From: Muscardinus avellanarius
Lineage: Eukaryota > Chordata > Mammalia > Rodentia > Gliridae
NCBI GenBank assembly: GCA_963383645.1
Contig: OY726560.1
Coordinates: forward strand, 25,913,300-25,977,299
Direction of reading: 5' to 3'
Length of the DNA stretch: 64,000 nucleotides
Shown here: in pieces, positions 36,311 to 48,435 of the stretch
Layout of the letters: each line of letters opens with the position of its first letter
Numbering within the stretch: position 1 is the first letter of the stretch
Translations under genes and position numbers: made by a program
Notes under the pieces: generated by a model
Seen by the model: the letters and a program-made list of their open reading frames with translations, nothing else
Database searches by the model: none
What the model was told of the DNA's origin: nothing

Positions 36311-37489
36311 TTTCAATACTGCTGGTAGCAGTCTAAGATTGCTTTGTTCATTCAACCAGTGCTTCTTGGAGGATGTCTTGGAATGCATCGGTACTATTTT
36401 AGGAGTTTTTACATGTCTACCAATTGAGATAAAATTGGAAAAAATTAATATAGCATCTTTTCTAAGTACCAAATTTTGGAGATGGCACTGTAGGATCTCA
36501 CATTAGTTGATGCTATTTCCAGGAAGAAGGAATTTATAGAGCAATTTAAGTTGAAGCTGAGCTTCTTTTAAAAAGAGTACTTTTATAATCCATCACCAGA
36601 CAGGTGACAGACCTCAGACGTAGAAGCAAGACTTCCAAGAATTGAAAGGAAACAGGACAGAGGTCTGTTGACTTCAGACCCTCAGTTACCTCTTGCAGGG
36701 CAATATTCAAGAAGTCTGTAGAGACATTTCTTCTATCACGAGGGCATTGCATTTGACTTGCCTCTCAGATTTTATTATGGTTAAAATTTGCAATCTATGA
36801 AATACTGATATTAAAATGTGCCGATCTTGAAATATTTAACATTATATATTAAAAAATAAACATAGAGCATCATATTATATATTCGCCTATATTTTTTCTG
36901 CCAGGGACTTATTTTAGGCTTAAGCTAATAAGAATATGACTTTCGTAGTGTGCAACATAGAAGAAATGCTCAGATTTCCTAGTTTCAAGTGTTCCGGCTG
37001 TGTGAAGAACATTTATTGGTTTATTTTACTGAAGAAAAAAAAAAAGATGCTTTCAATACTCTAAAATAGCTGACACATGATGGTCTCATCCCAGGCTATA
37101 ATAAGAATTAGACTGTTAGATGTTTTCCCAAAATTATGGTATTACAGTGATAAAGAGGGGAAATATATATTTTGTGGAGCAACTAATAATCAAATACACA
37201 CTTGTCCATGAAAGCATATTTGGATCTGGGAAATCTGTCTTGTTCTCTGTAGTATCCTGTCTAGAGGAAATTCAGTTTTTATCACTCACATGCCTTGCAA
37301 ACAATCACTCATCTCTTTAGAGACTGCTGCAAGCTGGTTGTAGTGTAATTTCATTGCTACGTGAAGTTATGGATCAAATTAAGAAGCTGATGAGCACCTG
37401 TACCTCTAGCTGGCCTTATATTAAAAATACAAGTAGGTAGTACATTTTCACATGGGCCCGCAATGTCTGCATGCATCGGTTTGGGAAAC
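36311..37489. other. Unique AT-rich sequence
   Basis: Nothing recognised; frames at 36546-36752 and 37120-37320 have no known features. Confidence 0.5.
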
Positions 37490-37605
37490 AGATAGAATGT
37501 GAACATTGACCTACAACTCACTTGGCTGTATGATCTTGGGTGAATTACTTAACAGCTCTCAGGTCAAAACCAACTTATTTCAAATGAAGGTAATCTCTGA
37601 ACTGG
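37490..37605 (+). mobile_element. MIR SINE fragment
   Basis: GGCTGTATGATCTTGGGTGA, then ATTACTTAACAGCTCTCAGG and TTATTTCAAATGAAGG, match the MIR core in order. Confidence 0.62.
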
Positions 37606-37719
37606 ATGCAACTCTTTATCTAACAATACTTAGAATTAAACTAAAAGAACAAAATAAAAATACCAATTATTAATTTAAGATATTCTCGATAGCACTGATT
37701 ATTGTTTCTAATTCCCTGT

Positions 37720-37810
37720 CTCCATCCATTCAACAGTTAATAAGCATGTATTCTGAATTAGAATCTATGTGTCAGGTGCTGCAAGAAATGGAAAGACTCA
37801 TCTTAAGCAC
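37720..37810 (-). mobile_element. L2-like LINE 3' scrap
   Basis: CATTCAACAGTTAATAAGCA and ATCTATGTGTCAGGTGCTGC resemble the reverse complement of the L2 3' end. Weak. Confidence 0.4.
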
Positions 37811-40529
37811 ACAGTGTTGCCCCTATGGAGGGCAAAACCTACTCACGTGGCATACCAATGCTGATGCCTTCAGGAATACTCTCAGGAAGATGCCAAATTG
37901 CTACTGCTTGTTACAGATGATAGTAAGTTATATAAGCAGTTATATTGATCACATGGGAATAATTACATTAATCTTTCTGGGTTTTCCCATGGCTGTCTGT
38001 GCATTTTGGTTTTAGTTAAGGTGGGGTTCTTTGATCGGAAATGCCCACAGGATATGGATCCTGGCTATTGAAGTTATGTTCTTGTTTCCTTTGCTGCTGT
38101 AACCATGTTGATGGTCAACTGAAGCTGTTTTTATATTCTCTCTAGATTTTATCTTTGATGAAAGGAGCCAAAAAGAATTCAAAGGAGTTACCTTGCCTTA
38201 GGGACTTCCTTCTTCTATTAAAGTGATGTATCCCAACTTTGTTGGGGTTTAGGAAACACTAAAAGCCAGTGATGATTTGGTTTTTGACTTAAAAGTATGG
38301 GGGTGGGGCTCCGCTCTCCTAATATTGGCTCAAGCTCTCCTAATTCTTGCTAGAGGAGCTGGAGCCACAGTACTCAATATTTTAATGCAGATTTCTAGCT
38401 TTAAATATTTTATGTATTCTTAGCAACTAAAGCAAGGTAAACCATCATGTAAAGTGCAGCAATTCACTTATTTTTATAGTTTTGCAGAGTCGTAATTGAC
38501 CTTGCATGTTCAGTTATGGCTCAGTGGAATCAATTTTCATGTGTAGGTTAGATTTCATCTTCTACATCACTAAAATGTGGCAAGCTAGGACTTGAAATGT
38601 CCCAGCATACATATATATACCTTCATTTGAAATCATTTAGTTTTACCCTCATTAAATCTTTCATTGTCTTTGAAAGCTGTTATTTAGAGAAAAAGCTAGT
38701 GACCTGATTGTGGGAATGGTCCAGTGAGAGGTAGCAATTTGGGGTCCTGACTGAGCCCCTTATTTATCTCAGTCTGGTGTCAGCCTCCCTTAAGGTCTGC
38801 GTTACCCCAACGATTCGTTTTTTTCCCTTGTCACTTCCTTGGTATTTTGAAAGAGGGCACTTGGAAGTGCTGTCATCTTGCCCTGTATTCCACTTATTGG
38901 TACCACTACACTTTTCCTCATAAGCCCCAAATTTCCCAAGGACTGCTTTTTGTCTCTGCATCCTTCACAGTGTCCTTTGCAGCACCTTATCTGACGTGGT
39001 ACTCAGTAAAATTTTTCTTAATTGAAGCCTCTGGTTAAAAGTTGGATATTTGAGCTATATACTGAAACACTGAAGAAAAACTCAGAGGAATAAAAAAAAA
39101 AATCATGTTCTCAGTAGATATACTTATCCAGGTCTCCGCTGTGCTCCTGAAAGCAGTTCTAAACATAGTTGATCTCTGTTCCACAAATAGTTCTCTTTAT
39201 TTGTGATGAGCTGACAGGAACTTCTTCAAACAAGTGAAAGTAGTTGCTCAGATTCTGGATGAATAGAGTTCTCACAATAGTTTTTATGCCCTCGTTTTTT
39301 TTTTGTTGTTTTTTTTTGATGGTCTGGTACAGTTAGATGGGGCTCTCTAGTGTTTAAATTATGAAGCAGTATCACTTCACTGGTGATATATCCTAAACCC
39401 TTGCAGTTTTTGCAGACTTGTAATATAATTTTTTTAAATAGTAACAGGATGACTCAGTATTGGAGCCAGGAGAGTGAATGGTGAGGATGAAGAAGATGTA
39501 AGGATTTGTTTGGTAGCACCACAAAAGTTTTGAGACAAATTGGAATTTAAACTCTGTATTGTTGATGAATAAATACTTGGCTAGGTCACTCATTGCTTCT
39601 TAATTTTGTTGATTCTTGGTGGCAACTACTCTTTCAAAGTGCTATCTGTGAACCTGAAATTTCTGATTCCAAAGGAGGCAAGTTATTCAAATCTATATAA
39701 ATATCTTATTTGGCAAACTGTTACCTTTTTCTGAATCTATTGAATCATTTGGTACTTGAATTGGGAATTTGTACTTGAAGATATGCAATATATTTACCAA
39801 AAAAGAAATCAAATAGCAACAAATTACAAAATATAAAACTAACCTAATACTTTATCTATGGAAAAAAAGGAAAGTAGCATTTAACATGTTATTTTAATCT
39901 AAGATATATTTAAATATTTTGCAGTAAATTTTTCTTAACCAATGATAAAAAATTCCACCAAATCATTTAATGGCTGACATGCATATATATTTGGTGTTCA
40001 TATTTAATCAAGTCATTAGCATGAAAAATTATATAATGGCAATCCCTGTTAACTAATTATGCCAGATTGACAATTTAAAAGATGTTCATTGCATGCAAGT
40101 ATTATCATTTAAAGAAAGGAATCTTTTAAAAGAATCTTTGTGTTTTAAAACTTACTACTGAATGGGAGGATAAACTAGAGATACATGCATGTATTCTGAG
40201 TGTCATGTATGCATGCACGTGTCTTCCTCTGAGAGGTTGGCATTGAGGTAGTATCTCTCAATATCACAGATTTTTCCAATATAGATTTTTGACCTATGAT
40301 AGCACTATTTAGAATAAAGGAAAAGTAAAACTATAGGAGGAAAAGAAAATCAGTCTCTCCCCAGAGAAAATTTCAACATAGCTAAGAAGGTATAAGCTTT
40401 CTCAGCCCTTATTGATCCTTATTGAAGTTAGTCCATCTCATATCATAATTTTATAAATTGACATCTTAATCTCTATAAAAGTACACTCTGTAATTTAATA
40501 TTTTGATTTCTTATGTTTATGTTTCTTAG
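37811..40529. other. Unique AT-rich sequence
   Basis: No gene found. Frames at 38764-38961 (minus) and 38847-39038 (plus) overlap on opposite strands. Minor features: T-rich patch at about 39294-39317; palindrome ATACATGCATGTAT at 40181-40194. Confidence 0.5.
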
Positions 40530-40720
40530 TAATAATAGCTATCCCTTTTCTGGTAGTTTCTTTATGCTAAATGTTTTGTACAGTGTGCATTTATTCTATC
40601 TTTTAAAAGCTGTACGTGAAGCAGAGAAGCTCCAAGAATTAAATTTATTTTTCTAAGTTCACATGTGCTAAATGGAGTTAGGATTTGTGTTCAACAATTC
40701 CTCTGACTTCCACCATCATC
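40530..40720 (-). mobile_element. MIR SINE, diverged
   Basis: Reverse-complement MIR order: TTTATGCTAAATGTTTTGTA, GAAGCAGAGAAGCTCCAAGA, CTAAGTTCACATGTGCTAAA. Confidence 0.52.
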
Positions 40721-41570
40721 TTCAATTTGAATAAATTGAAACCTTAAAAACCTTTAAATTGGTACATATACTTAAACCAAATGCTATGCAATCTGAATAC
40801 ATAACTGAATATAAATAAGAATATTTATATATTGTTTTCGCTGATGTTACTGTGTTATATACCATAGCATTTATAACTACACACATGAAAAAGGACAATG
40901 TAGAAATCTATCTTTATTGAGAAAAAAATTATGTCAAATAAACCAAAGAATATATATTGAGGAAGCAGTTTGTATAAGATTCTATTGCCATTTATAATAT
41001 ATGACATGATACAGGGGCCCCAGGATGCAGAGATGAAAACAAGAGACCAGGATCTGGTGGGACTTAATGCTGGGAAAGTCTCAGCCTCCGGAGTTGGCTT
41101 TGGCTGCTTTACACCCCAAAGACATGACTGGGTTCCAAGATTATGGATCCAAACTGGAGAAGCCTTACTATACCTCCCCCACAGCGTTGTATTGAAGTTT
41201 TTTCTTATCAGCCATTAAGAAGTGGTGGGGTGGAATAATTGAGAGACTCCTATAAAACCTTCTGCTATAAGTAGAAATATAGGTGCAGTTCTAGATATTG
41301 ATGGGCCTCTGTAGGTGTAAAGGACCCCAACTAGTCCAGAGATAATGGTGATATGATATTTGAATGTTACACGAGGAGATTGTGACCTTCTGACATATTT
41401 CTAATTATTTTATGCCTAGAAAATAGATATTGCATAGTCTCGGTATTTTCTAGGACATATTTGTTTAATATTAATGTACTCTTCTTCAATATTTCATCCT
41501 CTCACAAATTAGTCACTTTTTTCTAATTCTTAATTATATATATAATTCATATATATATTAAATAATTGAG
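40721..41570. other. Unique sequence
   Basis: A frame at 40970-41218 (82 codons) covers a less AT-rich patch, but I recognise no domain. A palindromic AT run, AATTATATATATAATT, lies near 41531. Confidence 0.45.
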
Positions 41571-41762
41571 GTGTAGTAGGGATTTATTCCAAATGCATTA
41601 TATTTCCAAGATACACCCCCAGCTTTTTTTTTTTTTTTCTGAAACAGGATCTTGCTAGGTTCCTGAGAGTCTCACTAAGTTGTTGCAGCTGTTTTCAAAT
41701 TTAAGATCCTCATGACCCAGCCTCCCAAGTCCTGGGATTACAGGGATTCACCAGGAGGCCTA
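41571..41762 (-). mobile_element. B1-dID SINE, diverged
   Basis: Degraded ID half (GATACACCCCCAGC), an internal T-run in place of the linker, then B1 half CCTCCCAAGTCCTGGGATTA. Confidence 0.75.
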
Positions 41763-42039
41763 GCTAGATGCAGTAACATATCTAGATGCAACAAGTTGCA
41801 CATTGGTATTTCTGTATAACATTTTCCTCTTAACCTATTCCAATATTTTTTTCACTTTTTTAACCTATGATGGGATATGGGTACTGTTCTAAACTAACCT
41901 TGTGTTTTTACTGTTTTTCTGTAATGGAAACTATGAAATTTAATTTATAATGTGACTTTTTTAAAATAATGGCTCAAATTTTGTTAAATTTTTGATAAAT
42001 GTAGATATTTGAAGGAATTATTATATTTGCAATAAATTT

Positions 42040-42650
42040 ATCAGCTGGAGAATAAATGAACATGTAAATGTGTTGAGTGGTTTTAGCACTTGATTCCCAG
42101 AGCATTTTCAGTGGAAGTGGAAGGAAATGTTCTTTATTCCTTGTTAAGCTTTTGTATGCAAATTCAGGGCTATATCACATCAGCTGTGAATGTGTCTTTT
42201 ACTTGATTGTGTTGGTCCTTTTGAAACTCAAACATTTATAAAAATTCATAATTTGGTGCAAATATTGAGGACCTAAAATTGCAAAGTCTGGATAAACCAA
42301 GAACTGTTTGCTGGTTAGGCAAAAACTAAATTTCCGCTGGGTTCATTCGTGCATTTTCAATTAGAATTACTTGTTCGTTACAATATGACTTTCTTCAAAA
42401 ATAAATGCTCTGAGTCAAAAGCGAAGCCACAGGCTACATGTTGAATAGAAGGTTGATTAGTTGGCCCTACTTCAGGAACGGGAGCCTGCCATGCTTCCTA
42501 AGGAGGTCATTCCTACACTGATATTTTATTGTGTTAATTACTAGCCCCAATTGGAGCTCAGTATTGCCAACAATTGTTTTACAGTTACTTATGAATCAAG
42601 TTTGATATTTTATGCATAACATCCTTTCGTTTAAGCAAGTAAAGAAATAT
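42040..42650. promoter_or_regulatory. Candidate conserved noncoding element
   Basis: Repeat-free stretch of balanced composition with octamer-like and homeodomain-like words: TATGCAAATTCAGGG, GTGTTAATTACTAGCC, CCAATTGGAGCTC, TTTTCAATTAGAATTAC. No open frame crosses it. It looks like the enhancer-type elements of gene deserts. Inference from texture alone. Confidence 0.33.
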
Positions 42651-42858
42651 ATTTCTGAACATCCCTGTATGGTAAAGTATGTTTTATATTTAAAAATCTA
42701 CAAATATGTTGTGTTGTTTCTCTGTTGTCCTGTTGCTTAACTCTCTACCACATTAGTTTATTTGACTATGTGCTAAGAGCATATCATACATGGTAAATAT
42801 GCAAAGAATAGTGTCTGTAGAACTCCCACATAGGAGTGAAATATGACCTTTGAACAGT

Positions 42859-43116
42859 TATTTTTTATTTTTTATTAGTGCATTGTATTCATATATCATA
42901 ATGGGGTAAAAAACTTGTGTGGACATACATGTACCTATCACCCATTTAGCCCCTACCCAATTCCCATCCCCTTCCCTCCCCATCCCTCCTTCCCATGCTT
43001 GGCTTAGTGGTTGACTTCGATATGTTTCAGTACATTGTGTGCTTTAGAGAATTTCCTTCTTCCCCCCTCCCATCCCCTCTTTTAGGTTGTCTTGTTTGCT
43101 CTTCTATAGGATTTCC
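42859..43116 (-). mobile_element. 5'-truncated L1 3' end, best preserved
   Basis: On the element strand it ends with an A-rich tail after ...TGCACTAATAAAAAATA. It carries two G-rich polypurine tracts (on the plus strand CCCATCCCCTTCCCTCCCC and CTTCCCCCCTCCCATCCCC), typical of mammalian L1 3' UTRs. A target duplication TTGAACAGT is at 42850-42858 and 43117-43125. Confidence 0.85.
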
Positions 43117-43125
43117 TTGAACAGT

Positions 43126-43543
43126 GATTCTTAAATGCAAAGCATTATGTGGAGCATCGTCCTTATGCTCTCTTTATAATGTACATTCTCAATATTAAGT
43201 TATAATTGTTGAGATAGTACTACTAAAATATATGTCTGTGGCACAATATGTTCCCAGCTTAATAGTCTCCTTATGGTATTAAAGTGGGAATAACAGCATA
43301 TTACAATAATGGTTTCTGCTTTAAAAACACATGTATTCACTGTGTTCCCATGCACTTACTGATAGTGAACTGCTTTTTCACTATTCCTGAACCTTAACAG
43401 GCTGCTGGGTTTTGCAGGAAATTAAAATTAAAGGTGCTTATACAATTATGATAGGTTACAAGAAGAATTTCAAATTGACACCAACTAGTAGTGAAAGCAA
43501 AGAAATCCGGATTTTACATGAAAAGAAAATATGAAGGGAGAGG
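43126..43543. other. Unique sequence
   Basis: Nothing recognised. Confidence 0.5.
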
Positions 43544-43564
43544 AGTGTGTGTGTGTGTGTGTGT
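43544..43564 (+). repeat. Short (GT)n microsatellite
   Basis: About ten GT units. Confidence 0.95.
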
Positions 43565-45538
43565 AAATCTATACATTTTTAGAAATGTATATATTATTAT
43601 AATTCAAATTTTATGTTCAAATGACCTTCTAGCATCTTTAACAATGATTCACCTTCATGCTAACTTTAGAACAGTACATGACTGAATTTATTTTATGACA
43701 AGAAAAGTTCATGAAATTATGCCTTTTGTTAGGGCACTCTTTAAAAGACCATTGATGCATTTTTTATGTACCTGATTTTTCACTTAATCCTCTACTTTAT
43801 TCACTTACAGTTTAAAATGTACTGCAGTAAAAGTTATTGTCCTTCTCTTTCCATATTTTAGTTTAGGAAGAAAGCAAGTTCATTCTGTGCTTATTTTAAT
43901 TTCCTTCTAGAAAGCCATTAGTATTTTTTTTCTTTTTTAGTGACCAGAGGAGCTTGTATCATCCTGACTTACTGCTTTTATAACCCATAAGCAAACAGAA
44001 TATCTTTCTGGTTTGTTAAACATAGCAATAAGTCCATATTCATATGTGGATTTATGTGAATCCATGAATCCACATATTCGTGACTTTTAAAATATTTCCA
44101 CCTGGGCCCACTCCTTTATTCTTTTTACTTCCTTACATTTTAAAATTATTTTTCTTTACTTGAAATTGAAAATTTGCCTTGACCTTTCATATACTTTAAT
44201 TAACAGAAATACATTTTCTCTCTCTCTACATTTCAATAAGTGTAATTTAGATGCATAAAAAGTTTGCAAACCTAGGATATATTATATTACCTTGCTCTTT
44301 AATGAACCATCTTTAAGTACGGGAGCTTTTACTATCCTAACAGGACTGTAAACTGCTCTCTGTTCTCAGTGATAATAGAACAAGAGAAAAAGCTGTATCC
44401 TGAGGCATGTGAGGTACACATGCCATTTCTGTAATAGAACACTTACTGGAAAGCTTGTGTGGGATGCTGTGAGTTTTTCTCCTCTAGAAATTTGCCCTTT
44501 TATCTTTTACTCCCACCTATACATCTCAGAGTATGGTCTCATGGACCTAATGGACTTAGTTATGATTGTAAACAAAGTCAAGCAATGGGCCTTCCGAGTT
44601 TCTGTCCTCATGATTATACAGTGACTGGAATAAACTGCAGCTTCTGAAAAGATTTTTAAATATAGTTTTGTAAATTATTTCTGACAGATTTTAGTAATTT
44701 AAAGTTTTTCAGTTGATTTATTTTCAAGGAGATTATCTTGAATTTCTCATAGCTATCAGAAATTTTTATAGTGATTTTAGCAAAATATTATTCTCCCTTG
44801 GCAATCCAGAGTGAACAACTGTCAATAAATATTACAGAAAACTGTGTTATTGCAGCACTCCACATGAGCAAATCATCAAAATAATTAAGATCACTTATTT
44901 AAGTCCTAACAGGAAAATAAATTCCTGATTCCCCATATCTCTCACAAATATCACAAAAGGCACTGCCTACCGCATTCTGTAATTATTAACAACTTGTAGA
45001 CAAAGTATGTTATCTAACGTAAGGTCTTCTTTTATTGTTTGGATTTGCCACCCATAACATGAATAGTTTTGAAATTTCTATAAACAAGTTTTGCTTCCAT
45101 GTCTGTCTTGAAACGACTTGTTTCCAGCGCTGAACATTGAACCAACTCCTCTGAGCATGGAGTCAGAATGCTCAGCTTCTCCCAGGCCAGGTTTAAACCA
45201 GACTAGTTTACACACAGGTACTTATGATTTTGTCCACATTATACATATAACATTCAGAAATAAGCCTTAAACATAATTAGGCAAGAATCTTTTATGGAAA
45301 TATTTTTAGATTATAGTTACATTCCTAATGTAAAAATCATGCATTACAAAGCCTAAATAAATGGTACACAAGAATAGGTACACAAAATCCATGTTTTGAA
45401 AATGGCTATAAGATCTTACATCGAATTGTTTTGATTGTGCACTACATTGTACCTCATTCCATGTCTTAGTCTAGAACTGGAAAGGACACTTGAGCAGGTA
45501 TGATGTACCTGCTATGTATCACAGTATCATCCTCATAC
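43565..45538. other. Unique AT-rich sequence
   Basis: No gene found. An inverted repeat, TATGTGGATT (44043-44052) and AATCCACATA (44067-44076), with a 14-base loop, is present. Two overlapping plus frames at about 44409-44647 have no motif. Confidence 0.5.
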
Positions 45539-45656
45539 CAGGTATGTATAAGAGTTTTTCAAAGTCATTTGTATTTATGTTTGGCAATGGATCTTATTGT
45601 TCATGGGAGAGTATCTGAAAATTTTTCATAACTCAGACACAGTAACTACACAGTCA
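45539..45656 (+). repeat. Diverged local duplication, copy 1
   Basis: Matches 46823-46965 in the same orientation. Shared words include GAGTTTTTCAAAGTC or its variant, TTTGTATTTAT, TTTGGCAA, and CTCAGACACAGTAACTACAC. Not a recognised transposon. Confidence 0.8.
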
Positions 45657-45899
45657 GCCATACTGTGTGCTGTGTATCACCATCATAACCAGGTATGATG
45701 ATGGTTGCTGATTCATAGAACATTCCAGTCAAAGAGTAGAAACTCTAATAATGCTGTTAGAAAAATAAAAAGGAGAATGCATTTATGAGACGTACTTAGA
45801 AAGTTCTACAAGGCAATAGTCCTTATAGCTATAGAAGCCAAGAGATGTTGTCCTTTAAATTCCTGAACTTCCTATTCAAACACAAAAATAATTGAGCTA

Positions 45900-46139
45900 G
45901 CCATGCGTGGAGGCGCACTTTTGTAATCCCAGCATTTGGGAGGCTGAGACAGGAGGATCCCAGTTTGCAGACATCCTCAGCTACATAGTGAGGCCCTCTG
46001 CAACTCAGTGAGATCCTGTTTCAAAATAAGTAATTTAAAAAATATGGCTGGGGGTGTAGTTTGAAGGTAGAATGCTCATGGGTTCCATCCCCAGTACTGC
46101 AAAATAATTAATACTAATACTAATACTACTACTAATAAT
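45900..46139 (+). mobile_element. B1-dID SINE with expanded tail
   Basis: B1 half TTTGTAATCCCAGCATTTGG and AGCTACATAGTGAGGCCCTC, linker TTTCAAAATAAGTAATT, ID half GGCTGGGGGTGTAGTTTGAA. The tail has become ATTAATACTAATACTACTAC. A perfect 13-bp target duplication, AATAATTGAGCTA, is at 45887-45899 and 46140-46152. Confidence 0.95.
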
Positions 46140-46587
46140 AATAATTGAGCTATTAAAGACCACAACATATGCAGGCTGGACTTGGAAATAATCTGGTTTC
46201 TGTAATAGCCTTTTATGAAGTTAATTGAGAGATTTACATTTTAGAAGCTTTGATAGGAACTGGGAATGTAGCTATAGCCATTGAATAGTATTGACATGGT
46301 GTAGTAATTTGTTTAAATGACAACTTGAGCATAACCCATTGATATTCCCTTTGGAAGGGAAGTGATAATGTGATTGTGACTTTATTCATTTGGGCATTAT
46401 GGGCAAAGGCAATAACTAAAAGAGAAAATAGCCAATTTACTGAAGACAACACCAGGCACTGTCTTCTTAACACCAGTTAATGACATTCGAGTTAATTGTG
46501 ACTTGCACAATATATGCTTAGGCAGTTGCTGCCAAGCAGATTGCAGATCAAGGAGCCAGTTATGCAACAGTGAGAATCTTGGGCCAC

Positions 46588-46643
46588 TTCATCTTTTCAA
46601 CTGGGATTTTTGTTCACAATATTTCATCTTTTCAACTGGGATT
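46588..46643 (+). repeat. Short tandem duplication
   Basis: A perfect 21-bp word starting TTCATCTTTTCAACTG occurs at 46588-46608 and 46623-46643, a period of 35 bp. Confidence 0.95.
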
Positions 46644-46822
46644 GTGTGCGTGTGCGCGCTTGATTTTTAAGCAAACGAGTAACAGACTGTGTACATCGTT
46701 TTTCCAAAACATATCATGAGTTCTGTTGCTTCCTGTTTCTCCCTGAGCGCATATATAATTTTAAGAGAAAAAAAATCCATGAGTGTAACATGGACTTTAC
46801 TTCTCAAAACAATACCCTAGTA

Positions 46823-46965
46823 AGGTATGTATTTGTGCTCTTGGAAAATATAAAAGTTTTTCAAAGTCTTTTGTATTTATCTTTGGCAACGGATTTTATT
46901 GTTTGTGGGAGATTATCTCTAACCTGAAAATTCTTCAAAACTCAGACACAGTAACTACACAGTCA
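46823..46965 (+). repeat. Diverged local duplication, copy 2
   Basis: Partner of 45539-45656. It carries about 17 extra bases near its left end (around TGTGCTCTTGGAAAATA) and a few extra near CTCTAACCTG. Confidence 0.8.
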
Positions 46966-48020
46966 TGAGTGACTCCGGGAGAGGCTGGAAACTGCTTGCT
47001 TTTGACAGGCTATCCCTCTACTCCCTTTTATCTCTACCTCCACTTTATTCTGGACATTAATTTTTATCCACACTCAGATGGAGGCTTTATTCATCTGTTC
47101 ATATATATGGAGTAAAATCATTTTTACTCCTAAAGCATTTTTCTCCTCTAAAATCCTGGATTAGATTAAGCAAATATTCCATTTATGTAAATAAACCGTT
47201 TAATTAAGCAGAGTTGGTAACAATGTCAGAAACAATAAAACGGATGATTTGTCAGAAATAAACTGCAGGGCATCTGATCCTTTGAAGATAATTGAAAGTT
47301 GTCTGTTGAAAAACATGAACTGAAAAAAATCTGTATGTGTATCTTGATGAGTTACAGTTATACAAATTACCATGCCATTAGTATTTTGGAAATTCAGACT
47401 CAGAAACAAAAACAGGTCTAGTTTGTCAGTTCTCCCCTGTGAAGTGTTATACAGAAATGGTCAGTGGTGTCTTCATGGTGAGTTTCTGTAGCAGGAAAGC
47501 TCTAGGAGATGTCCACCATGTAGGATGGGGCTTCGCACATTCTCCTTTGTGTGGTCCAGCAGAGCTACGCTCAGATAACATTTCCATTGCGCCAAAGGTT
47601 AGGAAGATCTTCTTGTAGTCAAAGAAGGTCAGTATGGTCAGCCTGAGGAAGGAAGAATGACCTTCTTTGCTTAGAGGGCAGAGAAGCATCAGGTGTGCCC
47701 CAAGTATGGAGTTATTTTCACAGCAAGGCAAGGATAGTGATAAGAAACTGTGTTTAAGACTTCTTTCTTATCCCATCGAAGGTCAAGCTCTTTTCCCTGA
47801 GGGAGTTTGTAGCTCACCAGCAGGTCACATTCCATTCCATACTCTTTCTCAGTAAGCATCGTTTCCTGCTCTTCTAGCCTCCTTGGGTTTTGGAAGTGTC
47901 TTAACTCTCTGTTGTGGATCTAGGACACTCATCTATCGGTGTTTGAAAGTCTGATAGTTACAAGTTCAGATCATAGCAAATTTCAGAATAAGTGCGCTTT
48001 GTGGACCAAAGGCAAAATGG

Positions 48021-48023
<3 letters not shown>
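46966..48023. other. Unique sequence, moderately GC-richer
   Basis: The stretch 47450-47860 is less AT-rich and has overlapping frames on both strands (47447-47731 minus, 47667-47855 plus). I recognise neither a protein nor a repeat; an old LTR fragment is possible. Confidence 0.4.

Positions 48024-48051
<28 letters not shown>
48024..48051 (+). repeat. Poly-T tract
   Basis: 28 consecutive T. No element body is recognised on its right, so it is not assigned to a SINE. Confidence 0.95.
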
Positions 48052-48056
<5 letters not shown>

Positions 48057-48215
48057 ATTCCCAAATCCTTGCTATAAAGAGCTTGCTCCATTCGCAGACC
48101 AGTGATTCACTGCACTGTTCTGTGTTGGTTTTGTCCTAGACCCAGAGACCAGAATGGTTCACCTGCCACTTTACCTTCCAGGGTCCAGAGATGCTTTTAT
48201 AAAGAGAAAAGATAA

Positions 48216-48428
48216 GCTGGGTGTGGTGGCCCACACTTGTAATTCCAGTACTTGGGTGGCTAAGAGTATCTCAAGTTGGAGGCCAGCCTCCTCAACGGGC
48301 AAAACTCTCAACAACCTAGTGAGACCTTGTTCCTAAACAAACAAACAAACAAAAAAAAAAAAAACTGGGGATGTAGTTTGGAGGTAGAATGCCCCTGGGT
48401 TCAATTCCCAGTACCAAAAAAATATGGG
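48216..48428 (+). mobile_element. B1-dID SINE
   Basis: B1 half GCTGGGTGTGGTGGCCCAC, linker with an AAAC and A-run (about 48336-48364), ID half CTGGGGATGTAGTTTGGAGG and CTGGGTTCAATTCCCAGTAC. A short flanking repeat AAGATAA is at 48209-48215 and 48429-48435. Confidence 0.92.
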
Positions 48429-48435
48429 AAGATAA

